A stretch of DNA of 64,000 nucleotides. Origin: PALSA-1180 sp964624625. Lineage in GTDB: Bacteria > Oederibacteriota > Muellerivitia > Muellerivitales > Muellerivitaceae. Both the position numbers and the translations under genes were made by a program. Positions 15,760 through 23,595 of the stretch are shown here, in pieces; position 1 is the stretch's first letter; the number at the start of each line of letters is the position of its first letter. The notes beneath the pieces were generated by a model. That model saw only the letters and a list, made by a program, of their open reading frames with translations. It made no database searches and was not told where the DNA came from. The DNA is taken from positions 1-64,000 of the forward strand of contig CAZUXW010000002.1 of NCBI GenBank assembly GCA_964624625.1, written 5' to 3'.

Positions 15760-16413
15760 TCACAAGTGGACCTTGAACCAGCGCTCGGCCAGCCAAGCCA
15801 CCCGCTCCAGCGCCCCCGGTTCCTCAAAAAGGTGGGTGGCCCCCGCCACGATCTCCAGCTTCTTTTTCTTGCAGCCCAACAGGCCGAGGGATTGTTGGTT
15901 GATGTCCAGGATTCCTGAATCCTTCCCCCCCACGATTAAAAGCGTGGCTGCGGTGACTTGGGGAAGAACCTCGTCGGCTAGGTCCGTCCGGCCTCCCCGG
16001 GATACGACCGCGGAAACCCCCAACCTCTCCTTCGCCGCAGCGACAAGGCAAGCCGAAGCCCCCGTGCTTCCCCCGAACATACCCATCCTAAGCTCCTTCG
16101 TCCGGTGTCCCTTCTTCGCCCATTCCAAGGCTGAGGCCAGTCTCTCCGCCAGTAACGGGATGTTGAATCGGTATTCCCGCGTCAGGAGGTCCGTTTCCTC
16201 CTCTTCCCGGGTGAGAAGGTCGATAAAAAATGTCGAGATCCCCGCCTCATTCAATTTTCCCGACACGAAACGTTCCCTCTCGGAGAAGCGGCTGCTTCCG
16301 GAACCATAGGCGAAAAGCACCAATCCCGTAGCCCCTGGAACTAAAATCAGGTCTCCCCAAACGGATTTTCCATCCACCGGGACGATGACGCTTTCTCCCA
16401 GGTTGGTATTCAT
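15760..16413 (-). CDS. Dienelactone-hydrolase-like alpha/beta hydrolase
   Basis: Protein of 217 residues with alpha/beta-hydrolase signatures: nucleophile elbow GGSTGAS, acid in GGKDSGI and His in GATHLFEEPG. This group is often found next to or fused with phosphoribosyltransferases of the type at 18,577, in stress clusters; the substrate is unknown. AGGAGGG precedes the ATG. It lies 46 bp after the OsmC gene. Confidence 0.87.
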   Translation of the reverse strand: MNTNLGESVIVPVDGKSVWGDLILVPGATGLVLFAYGSGSSRFSERERFVSGKLNEAGISTFFIDLLTREEEETDLLTREYRFNIPLLAERLASALEWAKKGHRTKELRMGMFGGSTGASACLVAAAKERLGVSAVVSRGGRTDLADEVLPQVTAATLLIVGGKDSGILDINQQSLGLLGCKKKKLEIVAGATHLFEEPGALERVAWLAERWFKVHL

Positions 16414-16459
16414 GTTATCCCTCCTATTCCAACGGCGGGCCTTGCCCGGTTAAGACTGG

Positions 16460-16876
16460 TTACGAAATAAAGGATTCGGAAGTGGAGGGCTGCCGGTACT
16501 CCACCGTCACGGGGTAGGGGTGGCTGAAGATGCGGAGGAAGGGGCTGTCCTCCACGGCCTTCCTGGCCGCGGCCTCCTGGATGCGGGAAAGCCCTTCCGG
16601 AAGCTCCACTTCCAGGCGGAAGGATTCCACCCTTTCCGGGGCCATCTCATAGTGGGCCCAGGATCTCACACAGAGGCCCCGCCGTGATCCTCCGAAGCTT
16701 TGCAATGCCGAAGCGATGTGGTTCACCACGATTCCCGCCAGGGCCGCGGTGAAATAACCTTCGGGTGTCGGTGGGGCGTTGCCAGGATCCTTTGGGTTGG
16801 CATCGGAAAGGAACCTGCGGCCGTCAGCTTGCAAAACCAGCTGATGATCCTTGATCCAAAGCGCTTGGCCTTCCAT
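16460..16876 (-). CDS. OsmC-family protein
   Basis: Protein of 138 residues, near the usual OsmC length of about 140. PPTPEGYFTAALAGIVVNHI resembles the P-x-E-x-L-x-x-A-x-x-x-C helix, but a Val stands where the first catalytic Cys of a peroxidase would be, and the second conserved Cys is also not obvious, so it is probably not a hydroperoxidase. GAGGAGG precedes the ATG at 16876. It is first behind a minus-strand operator and is followed by the alpha/beta hydrolase. Confidence 0.72.
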   Translation of the reverse strand: MEGQALWIKDHQLVLQADGRRFLSDANPKDPGNAPPTPEGYFTAALAGIVVNHIASALQSFGGSRRGLCVRSWAHYEMAPERVESFRLEVELPEGLSRIQEAAARKAVEDSPFLRIFSHPYPVTVEYRQPSTSESFIS

Positions 16877-16908
16877 GGAACGCCTCCTCTTCAACCGTGA
16901 TTGGCTCC

Positions 16909-16949
16909 AGCATAAGGATACTCTCCGACCCTCACTATGACGGGTATCA
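16909..16949 (-). promoter_or_regulatory. CRP/FNR-type operator and promoter of the OsmC operon
   Basis: TGACGGGTATCA at 16938-16949 (centre 16943.5). On the minus strand TATGCT at 16914-16909 starts 29.5 bp from the centre; predicted start near 16902 and a 26-nt leader carrying GAGGAGG. Confidence 0.68.
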
Positions 16950-16979
16950 GCCAAAAACAGGACTATCGGGCCTGTTTCC

Positions 16980-17753
16980 TCAAGGAACCAAGCCTTCCAA
17001 GCGGCGGATGGCGGCCGTCGAGTCCCGAACCTTCTTTCGCTCCATGGCCCAAAAGGGATTTCCCCTTTTTCCCGCGAGGCTTTTTCCCGCCGTTTGCAGA
17101 TCCCTCAACAGTCCCAATTGGTGATGGACATCGCGGACCGCCTTGAGAAGTCTTTTCCGATGGGTGGGATGGAGGAATTCGAATTGTTCCAGGTCGTAAC
17201 GAAGCCGCTTGGCCTGGATCCGCAGGCGATGAAGGTTCTTCCGACGGGGGCCCTTGCTCTCGTAGGACCCAAGGATTTTTTTAAGTCTTGTTATTTCCTT
17301 CTTAAAAGCGGACCGCATTTTGCGGCGGGCCTTCCCCGTCCCTGGCTCCAGCCAGTCCACCATTTCCCGCAGCCCCGATTCAAAATGCGGGGAAGCCAGG
17401 ATGGCCTGGAAGGCTTCCTCCCTTCTCCGCCGTTGTTCCGGTGATTCCTTCCTCACCCGCAAGCCCGCCGACAGGAGCAACCGGGCCGCCACGTCGGCCT
17501 CCCGAAGGGGCCCTGTCAGACCCAGGAGGTACTTGATCCCCGCCTTCTCCCGATCGTATCGTTTGTCCCCCAGCAGGGATTTTTCGAGCCGGAGCGCCGC
17601 CTCCAGGTGCCGGAGGGATGTCCTGAATTCGTGGAGATCGTCGGGATCGACGCGTTGGATCAATTTCTCGCGGCAATCCCTGGTCCTGCGGAGGTAAAAG
17701 GAGGGTGATTTAACGATGGTGGGTGCTATGGCATTCCTCCTGAAGGCTGTCAA
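16980..17753 (-). CDS. CHAD domain protein
   Basis: Protein of about 250 residues. Two CHAD-type histidine/arginine helices are visible: DDLHEFRTSLRHLEAALR near the N-terminus and LHRLRIQAKRLRYDLEQ near the C-terminus. CHAD domains bind inorganic polyphosphate. The start is odd: AGGAGG (17741-17736) sits six bases before an ATA codon at 17729, whereas the TTG at 17753 has no ribosome site. Either a rare ATA start or TTG is used. It lies 90 bp downstream of the nitroreductase gene. Confidence 0.82.
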   Translation of the reverse strand: MTAFRRNAIAPTIVKSPSFYLRRTRDCREKLIQRVDPDDLHEFRTSLRHLEAALRLEKSLLGDKRYDREKAGIKYLLGLTGPLREADVAARLLLSAGLRVRKESPEQRRRREEAFQAILASPHFESGLREMVDWLEPGTGKARRKMRSAFKKEITRLKKILGSYESKGPRRKNLHRLRIQAKRLRYDLEQFEFLHPTHRKRLLKAVRDVHHQLGLLRDLQTAGKSLAGKRGNPFWAMERKKVRDSTAAIRRLEGLVP

Positions 17754-17843
17754 GATTTACAGCCCGGATCCCTCAAATAGATATGGTTGGAACCACAACG
17801 GACTGGAAATTTCCGGAACCGGACTTCCTGAGCCATCCTCCCC

Positions 17844-18542
17844 TCAAAAACCCTTGAACCGTACCGCTTCCGCAAGGGACCTGCGGGGACTGCGGGTGTC
17901 ATCCTGGTGTTGGGCCTTGGTTCCATAACCTACGGCGATTCCAATGGCCACCGAGAGATGCTTCGGGATTTCCAACTCGTCCCGGATCAGGTCTGGATAG
18001 GAAACCAGCATCAAAGCGGTAGCCGTGTCCAAATCCTGTTCTAAGGCCGCCAGCATGATGCTTTGGGCCAATAAACCCAGGTCGAAGAAGGACCAAAAGC
18101 CCAGGGTCTTGTCCATGCAAAGGTAAATCACGGCCGGCGCCCCGAAGAAGCCAAAATTCCGGCGCTGGTGCTCCCTGGCGTCGGTGGATTCCCCCGGGTG
18201 GTTCGTGGACTTCAACCGATGGAGGGCCATGATCTCCTCAGCCCTTTTCTTGAGGGAATCGGGCCAATGGCGGGAAAAAGGGATGTCGGGATTGGGCGGC
18301 ACGCCCTTCTCGAAATCCCTCAAAAAATTCCGGCGGATCCTTTCCAACGGCTCTCCGGACGCGATAAATATTTCCCAAGGCTGGGTATTGGCGGTGGAAG
18401 GGGCCCGGGTGGCTTCCTCCATGATTTCCATTAGGACACTCTTGAGCACGGGGGTGGGCTGGAAATCCCGGCAGGTGTAACGGGCCCGAAGAGCCTCAGT
18501 AACGTTCAGGGTGTGGGTATTTTCCTCGGTAAATGGCGGCAT
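17844..18542 (-). CDS. Nitroreductase-family flavoprotein
   Basis: Protein of 232 residues. FMN-binding signatures: RYTCRDFQPTPV at the N-terminus, EATRAPSTANTQPWEI, and the C-terminal VAIGIAVGYG. Nitroreductases reduce nitro groups, quinones or flavins with NAD(P)H. GGAGGA precedes the ATG. It is third in the RIC-phosphoribosyltransferase-nitroreductase operon (34-bp gap). Related proteins belong to the mycobacterial DosR regulon. Confidence 0.93.
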   Translation of the reverse strand: MPPFTEENTHTLNVTEALRARYTCRDFQPTPVLKSVLMEIMEEATRAPSTANTQPWEIFIASGEPLERIRRNFLRDFEKGVPPNPDIPFSRHWPDSLKKRAEEIMALHRLKSTNHPGESTDAREHQRRNFGFFGAPAVIYLCMDKTLGFWSFFDLGLLAQSIMLAALEQDLDTATALMLVSYPDLIRDELEIPKHLSVAIGIAVGYGTKAQHQDDTRSPRRSLAEAVRFKGF

Positions 18543-18576
18543 GGAAATCCTCCTCGTTATTTTAGTGCCGGCGCAC

Positions 18577-19248
18577 CTAGGCTATCCGGGGCCGGCTTCT
18601 TCCCTCTTTCAGTATCCGCACCACCTCCTCATCAGTGACCTGGGAAAAATTCTCGAAGAACTCACCCACCGCCCCGAAATCCGCCTCGACCGCCAAAGCC
18701 GCCACCTCATCCGCTTCCCGCCGCAGGTTCTCAACCACGTCCGGCGGCGCGGCGGCCGTGGCCACCACTACCTTGAGGGGTCCCTGGTGGCGGACTTCCC
18801 GGATGGCGGCCAGGATGGTGGATCCCGTCGCGATGCCGTCATCGAGGAGGATGACAATCCGCTTGTCGGCGTTGGGAAGGGGCCCGGCGGCAGCGTAACG
18901 CTTCCGCCGTTGTTTCAAAATTTCGATTTGCCGGGAAATTTCCGGCGCCAGGGATTCTTCCGTATGGCCCAGAGCCCGGGCATAGGGCGCCAAGTAAACT
19001 TCGCCCCCTTCACTGACGGCCCCCAAGGCGAACTCCGGATTCCCCGGCTCGCCGATTTTATGGACCAGCGCCAAGCCCAGTTCCCCATCCAACGCCTCGG
19101 CAACGATCTTCCCCATGGGAACGGCTCCCCTGGGAACGGCCAACACCAGCGGGTTTTGGCCCTTGTATTCGGAAAGCCTCCCGCCGAGTTGGCGGGCCGC
19201 GTCCTCTCGGTCCTTGAAATAAGGTTTAGCCCAGGCAAGTTTGACCAT
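18577..19248 (-). CDS. Phosphoribosyltransferase-type protein
   Basis: Protein of 223 residues. The PRPP-binding loop VILLDDGIATGST spans residues 132-144, and LAVPRGAVPMG and KIGEPGNPEFALGAV are typical of the predicted phosphoribosyltransferase group found in dormancy and stress clusters (COG1926 type). Substrate base not known. GGAGGTG precedes the ATG. It lies 22 bp after the RIC gene and 34 bp before the nitroreductase. Confidence 0.92.
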   Translation of the reverse strand: MVKLAWAKPYFKDREDAARQLGGRLSEYKGQNPLVLAVPRGAVPMGKIVAEALDGELGLALVHKIGEPGNPEFALGAVSEGGEVYLAPYARALGHTEESLAPEISRQIEILKQRRKRYAAAGPLPNADKRIVILLDDGIATGSTILAAIREVRHQGPLKVVVATAAAPPDVVENLRREADEVAALAVEADFGAVGEFFENFSQVTDEEVVRILKEGRSRPRIA

Positions 19249-19270
19249 TTTTTCACCTCCAGCCCGGCGG

Positions 19271-20038
19271 CTAGCTTGCCGGCACTCTGTTTAATAACCC
19301 CATTTGGATGGCCCTGCTTAAAAGAATATTGTTTTCCAAATGAACATGTTCCTTGGCGTCCTTTTCCATTTCTTTCAAGGCTGAATAAAGGGGTTCCCAA
19401 AAAGCTTCCTCCCCGGGGGGCGCTTGGAAGTGATGGGTCAATTCATGGATTTCCCTCCACTCCCGGCCCATGAGTCCATATTCCCATTGGAGGATCCGCA
19501 AAGGATGGCTGAACTCGCTGTAATGCTTGAAGGGATGGGGAATGATTTCGTTCTTGAGGGAAGCCCTTTCGGCCTCGACCAAGGAGGGGAAAACCAGCTC
19601 TTCTTCCTCGCGGATATGCCCTTCCATTTCCTCGGCCATCTTCAAAAATAAATCCCTGAGCTTAGGCAGGGACGGATGCCGGTTGCCATCGGCCGCGGTC
19701 ATTTCCCCGAGCATCTTGCTGATCCGGGCCATTTGACCCCGGCAGCCGGCGTGATGGCGAACGAGGATATGGTCGATCAAGGAGGCCATGGACTCCTTGC
19801 GCCAATCCTTGCCGGCCAAATACCATTCAACGGACTCCGGTTCGATCTTTTCCAGGGCCTCCGTCACTTTTTGGAGAGGCACTCCGGCGATGTAACAGGC
19901 GTCCTTCAAGGAACGGCTGCCTTCGCAGCAATAGTCAATTCCTTCTTTCTCGAATAAGGGAATATATTCCCGCCTCTCGGCGGCCATTTGGCCCACGCTC
20001 ATGTCCGGGTTTATTTTCACGGTGGCAGCTCCATTCAT
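19271..20038 (-). CDS. RIC/ScdA/YtfE-type di-iron repair protein
   Basis: Protein of 255 residues. N-terminal DUF542 domain (about 8-65) with the Cys pair in GIDYCCEGSRSL, then a hemerythrin-like di-iron domain with HILVRHHAG, EGHIREEEE, SEFSHPLRI and HVHLENN. This family repairs iron-sulfur clusters damaged by NO or peroxide. I chose the ATG at 20038 because 20056 lies upstream of the predicted transcript start (near 20048); the leader is then only about 10 nt. First gene of the operon 20,038 to 17,844. A second copy at 22,041 lacks the Cys pair. Confidence 0.92.
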   Translation of the reverse strand: MNGAATVKINPDMSVGQMAAERREYIPLFEKEGIDYCCEGSRSLKDACYIAGVPLQKVTEALEKIEPESVEWYLAGKDWRKESMASLIDHILVRHHAGCRGQMARISKMLGEMTAADGNRHPSLPKLRDLFLKMAEEMEGHIREEEELVFPSLVEAERASLKNEIIPHPFKHYSEFSHPLRILQWEYGLMGREWREIHELTHHFQAPPGEEAFWEPLYSALKEMEKDAKEHVHLENNILLSRAIQMGLLNRVPAS

Positions 20039-20054
20039 TCCCGCTTCACCGCTC

Positions 20055-20123
20055 ATTATGGTTTTGAAGCTATGGAAAATTTATGACTCCAGTCATAGTT
20101 ATTTATGGGGTTATCCCTATGAT
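20055..20123. promoter_or_regulatory. Bidirectional CRP/FNR-type operator and promoters
   Basis: Palindrome TGACTCCAGTCA at 20084-20095 (centre 20089.5). Plus: TATGAT at 20118-20123 (28.5 bp from centre) for the kinase fusion at 20161. Minus: CATAAT at 20060-20055 (29.5 bp) for the RIC operon. One site can therefore activate both directions. Confidence 0.75.
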
Positions 20124-20160
20124 GGATTTTCAACCGTTTCCGGCGAAAAGGAGGATCCTC

Positions 20161-21789
20161 ATGGAAAAACCCATGGAAAACCGAGCCTTTGAGCATTTAC
20201 TTTCCCGCTTAGGCGGCGAAACCCTTTCCTTCCCCTACCCCGTGGAAAAGCTGGAAGTCGTGCAAACCCATCTTTCCATTGTTCTTCTAACCGAGGCCTT
20301 CGCCTACAAGATCAAAAAAACCGTGAGTTACCCCTTCGTGGATTATTCCACCCTGGAAAAACGACTGGACTTCTGCCAGAAGGAAGTGGAACTCAACCGA
20401 CGCTTGGCTCAAGACGTCTATTTGGGGGTTGTTCCCATCACCCTTGTCGGCAACCGCCTTTCGCTGGAGGGAGTCGGTCAGGTGGTGGAATACGCCGTGA
20501 AAATGAGGCGTCTGCCGGACGACCGGCGACTCAGCCGGCTTTTGGAAGGGGGAGTCCTGCCGGAAATATTTTGGACCAAGCTGGCCTACCAACTCACCCG
20601 ATTTTACCGGAACGCCCCCCGCGGACCGGAAGTCTCAAAGTGGGCCGAGCCCTTGGCCGTGATGGAGGATTGGCGCCAGGTTTTGAACCAACTGCGGGAA
20701 TTTCCCTCCTTCCTGCTGGAACCCTCGCTCCGGGAAAAGCTGACGGCCCTCGCCGAGGAAGCCCTCGACCATAAAAAAGGCCGGATCGCCTTGAGGGCCA
20801 AAGCCGCCAGGGACGGCCACGGCGATCTGCGGCTGGAGCATATCTATTATTTTCCGGACAAGCCCGAACCCCAGGACTTGGCCGTAATCGACTGCGTGGA
20901 ATTTAATCCCCGCTACCGCTGCTGCGATCCCCTGAGCGACACAGCCTTTCTGGCCATGGATCTGGAAGCGGCCGGTTACAAGGACCAAGCCTCCCTCTTC
21001 ACTAAGGAATTCCTGAAAATGACCGGCGAGGCGACCGATCACCTGGTGGACTTTTACGTCGCCTACCGTCACCTGGTCCGGGGGTTGGTCCGGGGGCTTC
21101 AGGCCCAGGATCCGGAAGAATCACCGCAAAACCAGCTCAAGGCCGGTGAAAAGAGCCATCTCCATTTTTTACTGGCATTGGCCAAATTGGAGCCTTCCGC
21201 GAAAAAACCCTGCCTAGTGTTGTTGGGCGGCCTTCCGGGAACCGGTAAAAGTAGTTTGGCCAAACATTTGGCTGAACGGGAGGGTTTTATCGTTTTGTCC
21301 TCCGACGCTGTCCGAAAGGAGTTATCCGGGTCTTCTTTTGATTCCAAGCCAGGCACGGCTTACGAGAAGGGAATCTATAAACCGGAATGGACGGAAAAAA
21401 CCTACGACAACCTCCTGCTCAGGGCCGGGGAAGCCCTTCGCCGGGGGGAGAGGGTCTTGGTGGACGCCAGTTTCTTAAAGGAAGAATGGCGGGAAATGTT
21501 CCTGGATTTGGCGAAGGAATGGCGCCTTCCTTTCCTCTTTTTCGTTTGCATGATCTACCACGAGACGGCGGACAAGCGCCTTTCCGAGGCCAGGCATTTC
21601 GGGTCCGACGCGGACATGAACATCTACCGGAGGATGGCCGGCCGATGGGAGCCTCCCTCTCCCGACCTGGGGACCCTGTTTTTGAATACCGACCGCCCGT
21701 TACCGGTAAATTTGGCGGAAATCCACCAAACCTTGGTCCAGAGGGGCCTGGCGGAAAAGGAAACGGTCCGTTCCCTGGAAAGGCATTAA
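20161..21789 (+). CDS. Aminoglycoside-phosphotransferase-like/AAA kinase fusion
   Basis: Protein of 542 residues. The N-terminal part (about 1-340) resembles aminoglycoside/choline phosphotransferase-like kinases (GHGDLRLEHIYYF and VIDCVEFNP carry the catalytic His-Gly-Asp and metal-binding Asp). The C-terminal part begins with the P-loop GGLPGTGKSS near residue 356 and is an ATP-dependent small-molecule kinase-like domain (COG2187 plus COG0645 arrangement). Substrate unknown; such fusions are frequent in stress islands. AGGAGG precedes the ATG at 20161; the frame is open upstream through the operator. Confidence 0.9.
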   Translation: MEKPMENRAFEHLLSRLGGETLSFPYPVEKLEVVQTHLSIVLLTEAFAYKIKKTVSYPFVDYSTLEKRLDFCQKEVELNRRLAQDVYLGVVPITLVGNRLSLEGVGQVVEYAVKMRRLPDDRRLSRLLEGGVLPEIFWTKLAYQLTRFYRNAPRGPEVSKWAEPLAVMEDWRQVLNQLREFPSFLLEPSLREKLTALAEEALDHKKGRIALRAKAARDGHGDLRLEHIYYFPDKPEPQDLAVIDCVEFNPRYRCCDPLSDTAFLAMDLEAAGYKDQASLFTKEFLKMTGEATDHLVDFYVAYRHLVRGLVRGLQAQDPEESPQNQLKAGEKSHLHFLLALAKLEPSAKKPCLVLLGGLPGTGKSSLAKHLAEREGFIVLSSDAVRKELSGSSFDSKPGTAYEKGIYKPEWTEKTYDNLLLRAGEALRRGERVLVDASFLKEEWREMFLDLAKEWRLPFLFFVCMIYHETADKRLSEARHFGSDADMNIYRRMAGRWEPPSPDLGTLFLNTDRPLPVNLAEIHQTLVQRGLAEKETVRSLERH

Positions 21790-21810
21790 GGGCCAAGCCG
21801 AAAAGCCCTT

Positions 21811-21990
21811 TTACATTTTCAAGAATGACATCAACTGGTAAACCAGGAAGGCAGGCCAAAAGATGGCCTTGAATATCCCGATCATGACCGTCCAGAATCC
21901 CGCCGCCTGTTGAAGATAGTAAATCAGCGCGCCGATAAACCCCAAGCTGTAGGCTCCGTTTGAAACATGCCGGTGCTCGATTTTAACCAT
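21811..21990 (-). CDS. Small conserved membrane protein (59 residues)
   Basis: Frame beginning MVKIEHRHVSNGAYSLGFIG with two hydrophobic stretches (GAYSLGFIGALIYYL and a WTVMIGIFKAIFWPAFLVY region). I recognise the G-x-x-Y-x-LGFIGA...F-W...KA-x-x-WPA pattern from uncharacterised small membrane proteins in many bacteria; from memory, not checked. GGGAGGG precedes the ATG. It follows the RIC-like gene by about 50 bp. Confidence 0.75.
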   Translation of the reverse strand: MVKIEHRHVSNGAYSLGFIGALIYYLQQAAGFWTVMIGIFKAIFWPAFLVYQLMSFLKM

Positions 21991-22040
21991 GGACACCCTC
22001 CCCGAAACCTGATTTAACCTATCCCGCGGACAATCCCATT

Positions 22041-22763
22041 TTACAGCACCCATCCCTTTTCGACGGCCCGCTTGAACAGGATATTATTTTCCAAGTGGAC
22101 GTGGCGGCGGAGATCCATCTCCAGTTCTTCCAACGCCAAGTAGAGCTTCCGAAGGTCCTCCCCGGCCTTTTCATGGAGCCGGTAATTGTCCGTCAACATG
22201 CGGACCTGTACCCATTCCTCCCCCGTCATCCGGTGTTCCCATTGGAGGATCCTCGCCGGTTGGCGGAAAAAAGGGCTTTCCGCGAAGGGATTGGGAAGGG
22301 CTTGATGATCCTCCTCGGCCTTCTCCCGATGAGCCAGATAGGGAAAAAGCATCTCCTCTTCCCTGGACATGTGGCTTCGCGTCTCGCCTCCCATTTCCAG
22401 GAACAAATTTTTCAACATCAACAGCTGGGGGTTCGAAAACCCATGGACCAGGGCGGCTTCCCGGAGCAGGACGTTGATTTTCGCAATTTGGATCCGGGTG
22501 TAGGCATGGTGCTCACGGACGATATAGTTGGAAAGGTCGGCCAGCGGCTTGGCTTCCCAGTTTAGCCCCGGGGATTCGGCCGCGGCGATTTTTGCCAAGG
22601 CGATGATCGCCTCCTCCACGGGCAGGCCGATTTTCCCACAAGCCGCATGGAGGGTTTGGTCCCCGTCAAGGGTGTAGTCAATCATGAGCTTTTCAAAATA
22701 AGGGATGGAGGATTCCATTTCGGCGGCGATCCTCCCGACGCTTAGTTGAGGTTGGATAACCAT
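22041..22763 (-). CDS. RIC-like protein with degenerate Cys domain
   Basis: Protein of 240 residues, paralogous to the RIC protein at 19,271. The DUF542 part aligns (QLSVGRIAAE; MIDYTLDGDQTL), but the Cys-Cys pair is replaced by Thr-Leu. The hemerythrin domain is kept (VREHHAYTR, SHMSREEEM, EHRMTGEEW, HVHLENN). It probably binds a di-iron centre yet cannot do the Cys-dependent step. GAAGGTG precedes the ATG at 22763. Behind its own operator (22842-22853). Confidence 0.87.
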   Translation of the reverse strand: MVIQPQLSVGRIAAEMESSIPYFEKLMIDYTLDGDQTLHAACGKIGLPVEEAIIALAKIAAAESPGLNWEAKPLADLSNYIVREHHAYTRIQIAKINVLLREAALVHGFSNPQLLMLKNLFLEMGGETRSHMSREEEMLFPYLAHREKAEEDHQALPNPFAESPFFRQPARILQWEHRMTGEEWVQVRMLTDNYRLHEKAGEDLRKLYLALEELEMDLRRHVHLENNILFKRAVEKGWVL

Positions 22764-22813
22764 AGCCGCACCTTCACGAATCAAGATTCCATTCAAAGGA
22801 ATAACGGAGCTAG

Positions 22814-22853
22814 ACTAAACCCCAAAGGGGGACATCCCATATGAGCGGCATCA
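22814..22853 (-). promoter_or_regulatory. CRP/FNR-type operator and promoter of the degenerate RIC operon
   Basis: TGAGCGGCATCA at 22842-22853 (centre 22847.5), outer bases weakly symmetric. Minus hexamer TTTAGT at 22819-22814 starts 28.5 bp away. Leader about 43 nt. Confidence 0.5.
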
Positions 22854-22869
22854 GGTTGGAGGACCGGGA

Positions 22870-23103
22870 TCAAGCCAACTTGTCGATGTCATGGTGGTCC
22901 AAGGAATCCGGAGAAAGGGCTGGCGCGGGACGGGAGGACCTCCGGCTTCTTTTGCGTAAAAGCATTCGAAAACGAAGATAGCGGGAGACACCCTCCAGGA
23001 TGTTCCATCTCGGCCCCGCCGCCCTCAAGGGCGGGATTCGGGAGATCCGGCCCGCGGGGGGCGGAATGGGAATCTCGGGGGGCGTTGGATTGCCTAGGGC
23101 CAT
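22870..23103 (-). CDS. Small proline-rich then basic protein (77 residues)
   Basis: N-terminus MALGNPTPPEIPIPPP is proline-rich; the C-terminal half is arginine-rich and ends DSLDHHDIDKLA. Function unknown; similar short proline-rich proteins occur in other stress clusters. GGAGGAT precedes the ATG. It is 21 bp after the membrane protein gene at 23,125 and probably cotranscribed with it. Confidence 0.6.
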   Translation of the reverse strand: MALGNPTPPEIPIPPPAGRISRIPPLRAAGPRWNILEGVSRYLRFRMLLRKRSRRSSRPAPALSPDSLDHHDIDKLA

Positions 23104-23124
23104 GAGGATCCTCCGGGATGGGTT

Positions 23125-23385
23125 TTAGGAACCGATCCTTTCAAGATGTTTTTCCTTTTCCCGATCCGCATGGCTTCCCAAAATAACGCCGATCCAGGTA
23201 AAGACCAGGCAGGTTCCCACCAGCATGTACCAGTAAAAGAAAGAGTTGGATTCCCATTCCCTTGCCACGAACCCATAAGGGGAAAGTGGCTCGGGATGGG
23301 CGATGTACCTCAACATCAAGGCGCCCAGGGGGGATCCCCAGCCGATGAGAAAACCCAGTGTTGGATATAGCTGTGAATTTTTCAT
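23125..23385 (-). CDS. Small two-helix membrane protein (86 residues)
   Basis: Two hydrophobic segments, about residues 8-26 and 50-70, flank a soluble loop; the C-terminus is charged (ADREKEKHLERIGS). Family not recognised, though two-helix proteins of this sort are common in these islands. AAGGAC lies near the ATG. An imperfect operator (23474-23485) is upstream. Confidence 0.65.
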   Translation of the reverse strand: MKNSQLYPTLGFLIGWGSPLGALMLRYIAHPEPLSPYGFVAREWESNSFFYWYMLVGTCLVFTWIGVILGSHADREKEKHLERIGS

Positions 23386-23444
23386 GACCTAGTCCTTTCC
23401 CCTGAAATAACCCTCATGCTTCGGTTTCCTGATCTTCCCAACCC

Positions 23445-23485
23445 AATCTAAAAAATTCGTCGAACCATTCATATGACGGCTGGCA
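23445..23485 (-). promoter_or_regulatory. Imperfect CRP/FNR-type operator upstream of 23,385
   Basis: TGACGGCTGGCA at 23474-23485: one half is TGAC, the other GGCA, with AT flanks preserved. Minus hexamer TAGATT at 23450-23445 starts 29.5 bp from the centre. The hexamer and spacing support it despite the mismatch. Confidence 0.42.
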
Positions 23486-23532
23486 TAAAAGTGAAAAACT
23501 CCTTAAAACCCATAAATCATCATGGAAACTAG

Positions 23533-23573
23533 TGACCAGGGTCATAACGTTCAGGGAGTGAAGACACTATAGT
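23533..23573 (+). promoter_or_regulatory. CRP/FNR-type operator and promoter of the degenerate hemerythrin gene
   Basis: TGACCAGGGTCA at 23533-23544, the same 12-mer as in front of hsp20. TATAGT at 23568-23573 starts 29.5 bp from the centre. Predicted start near 23580 and leader about 16 nt. Confidence 0.75.
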
Positions 23574-23595
23574 TGTCTTGAAACATGGAGGAAAA

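Noticed and set aside
16460..16876. OsmC as an organic hydroperoxide reductase (Ohr)
   Set aside because: The two conserved Cys are not visible at the expected places.
23383..23394. ATGACCTAGTC at the start of the 86-residue membrane protein
   Set aside because: Partial palindrome that includes the start codon; the better site is 23474-23485.
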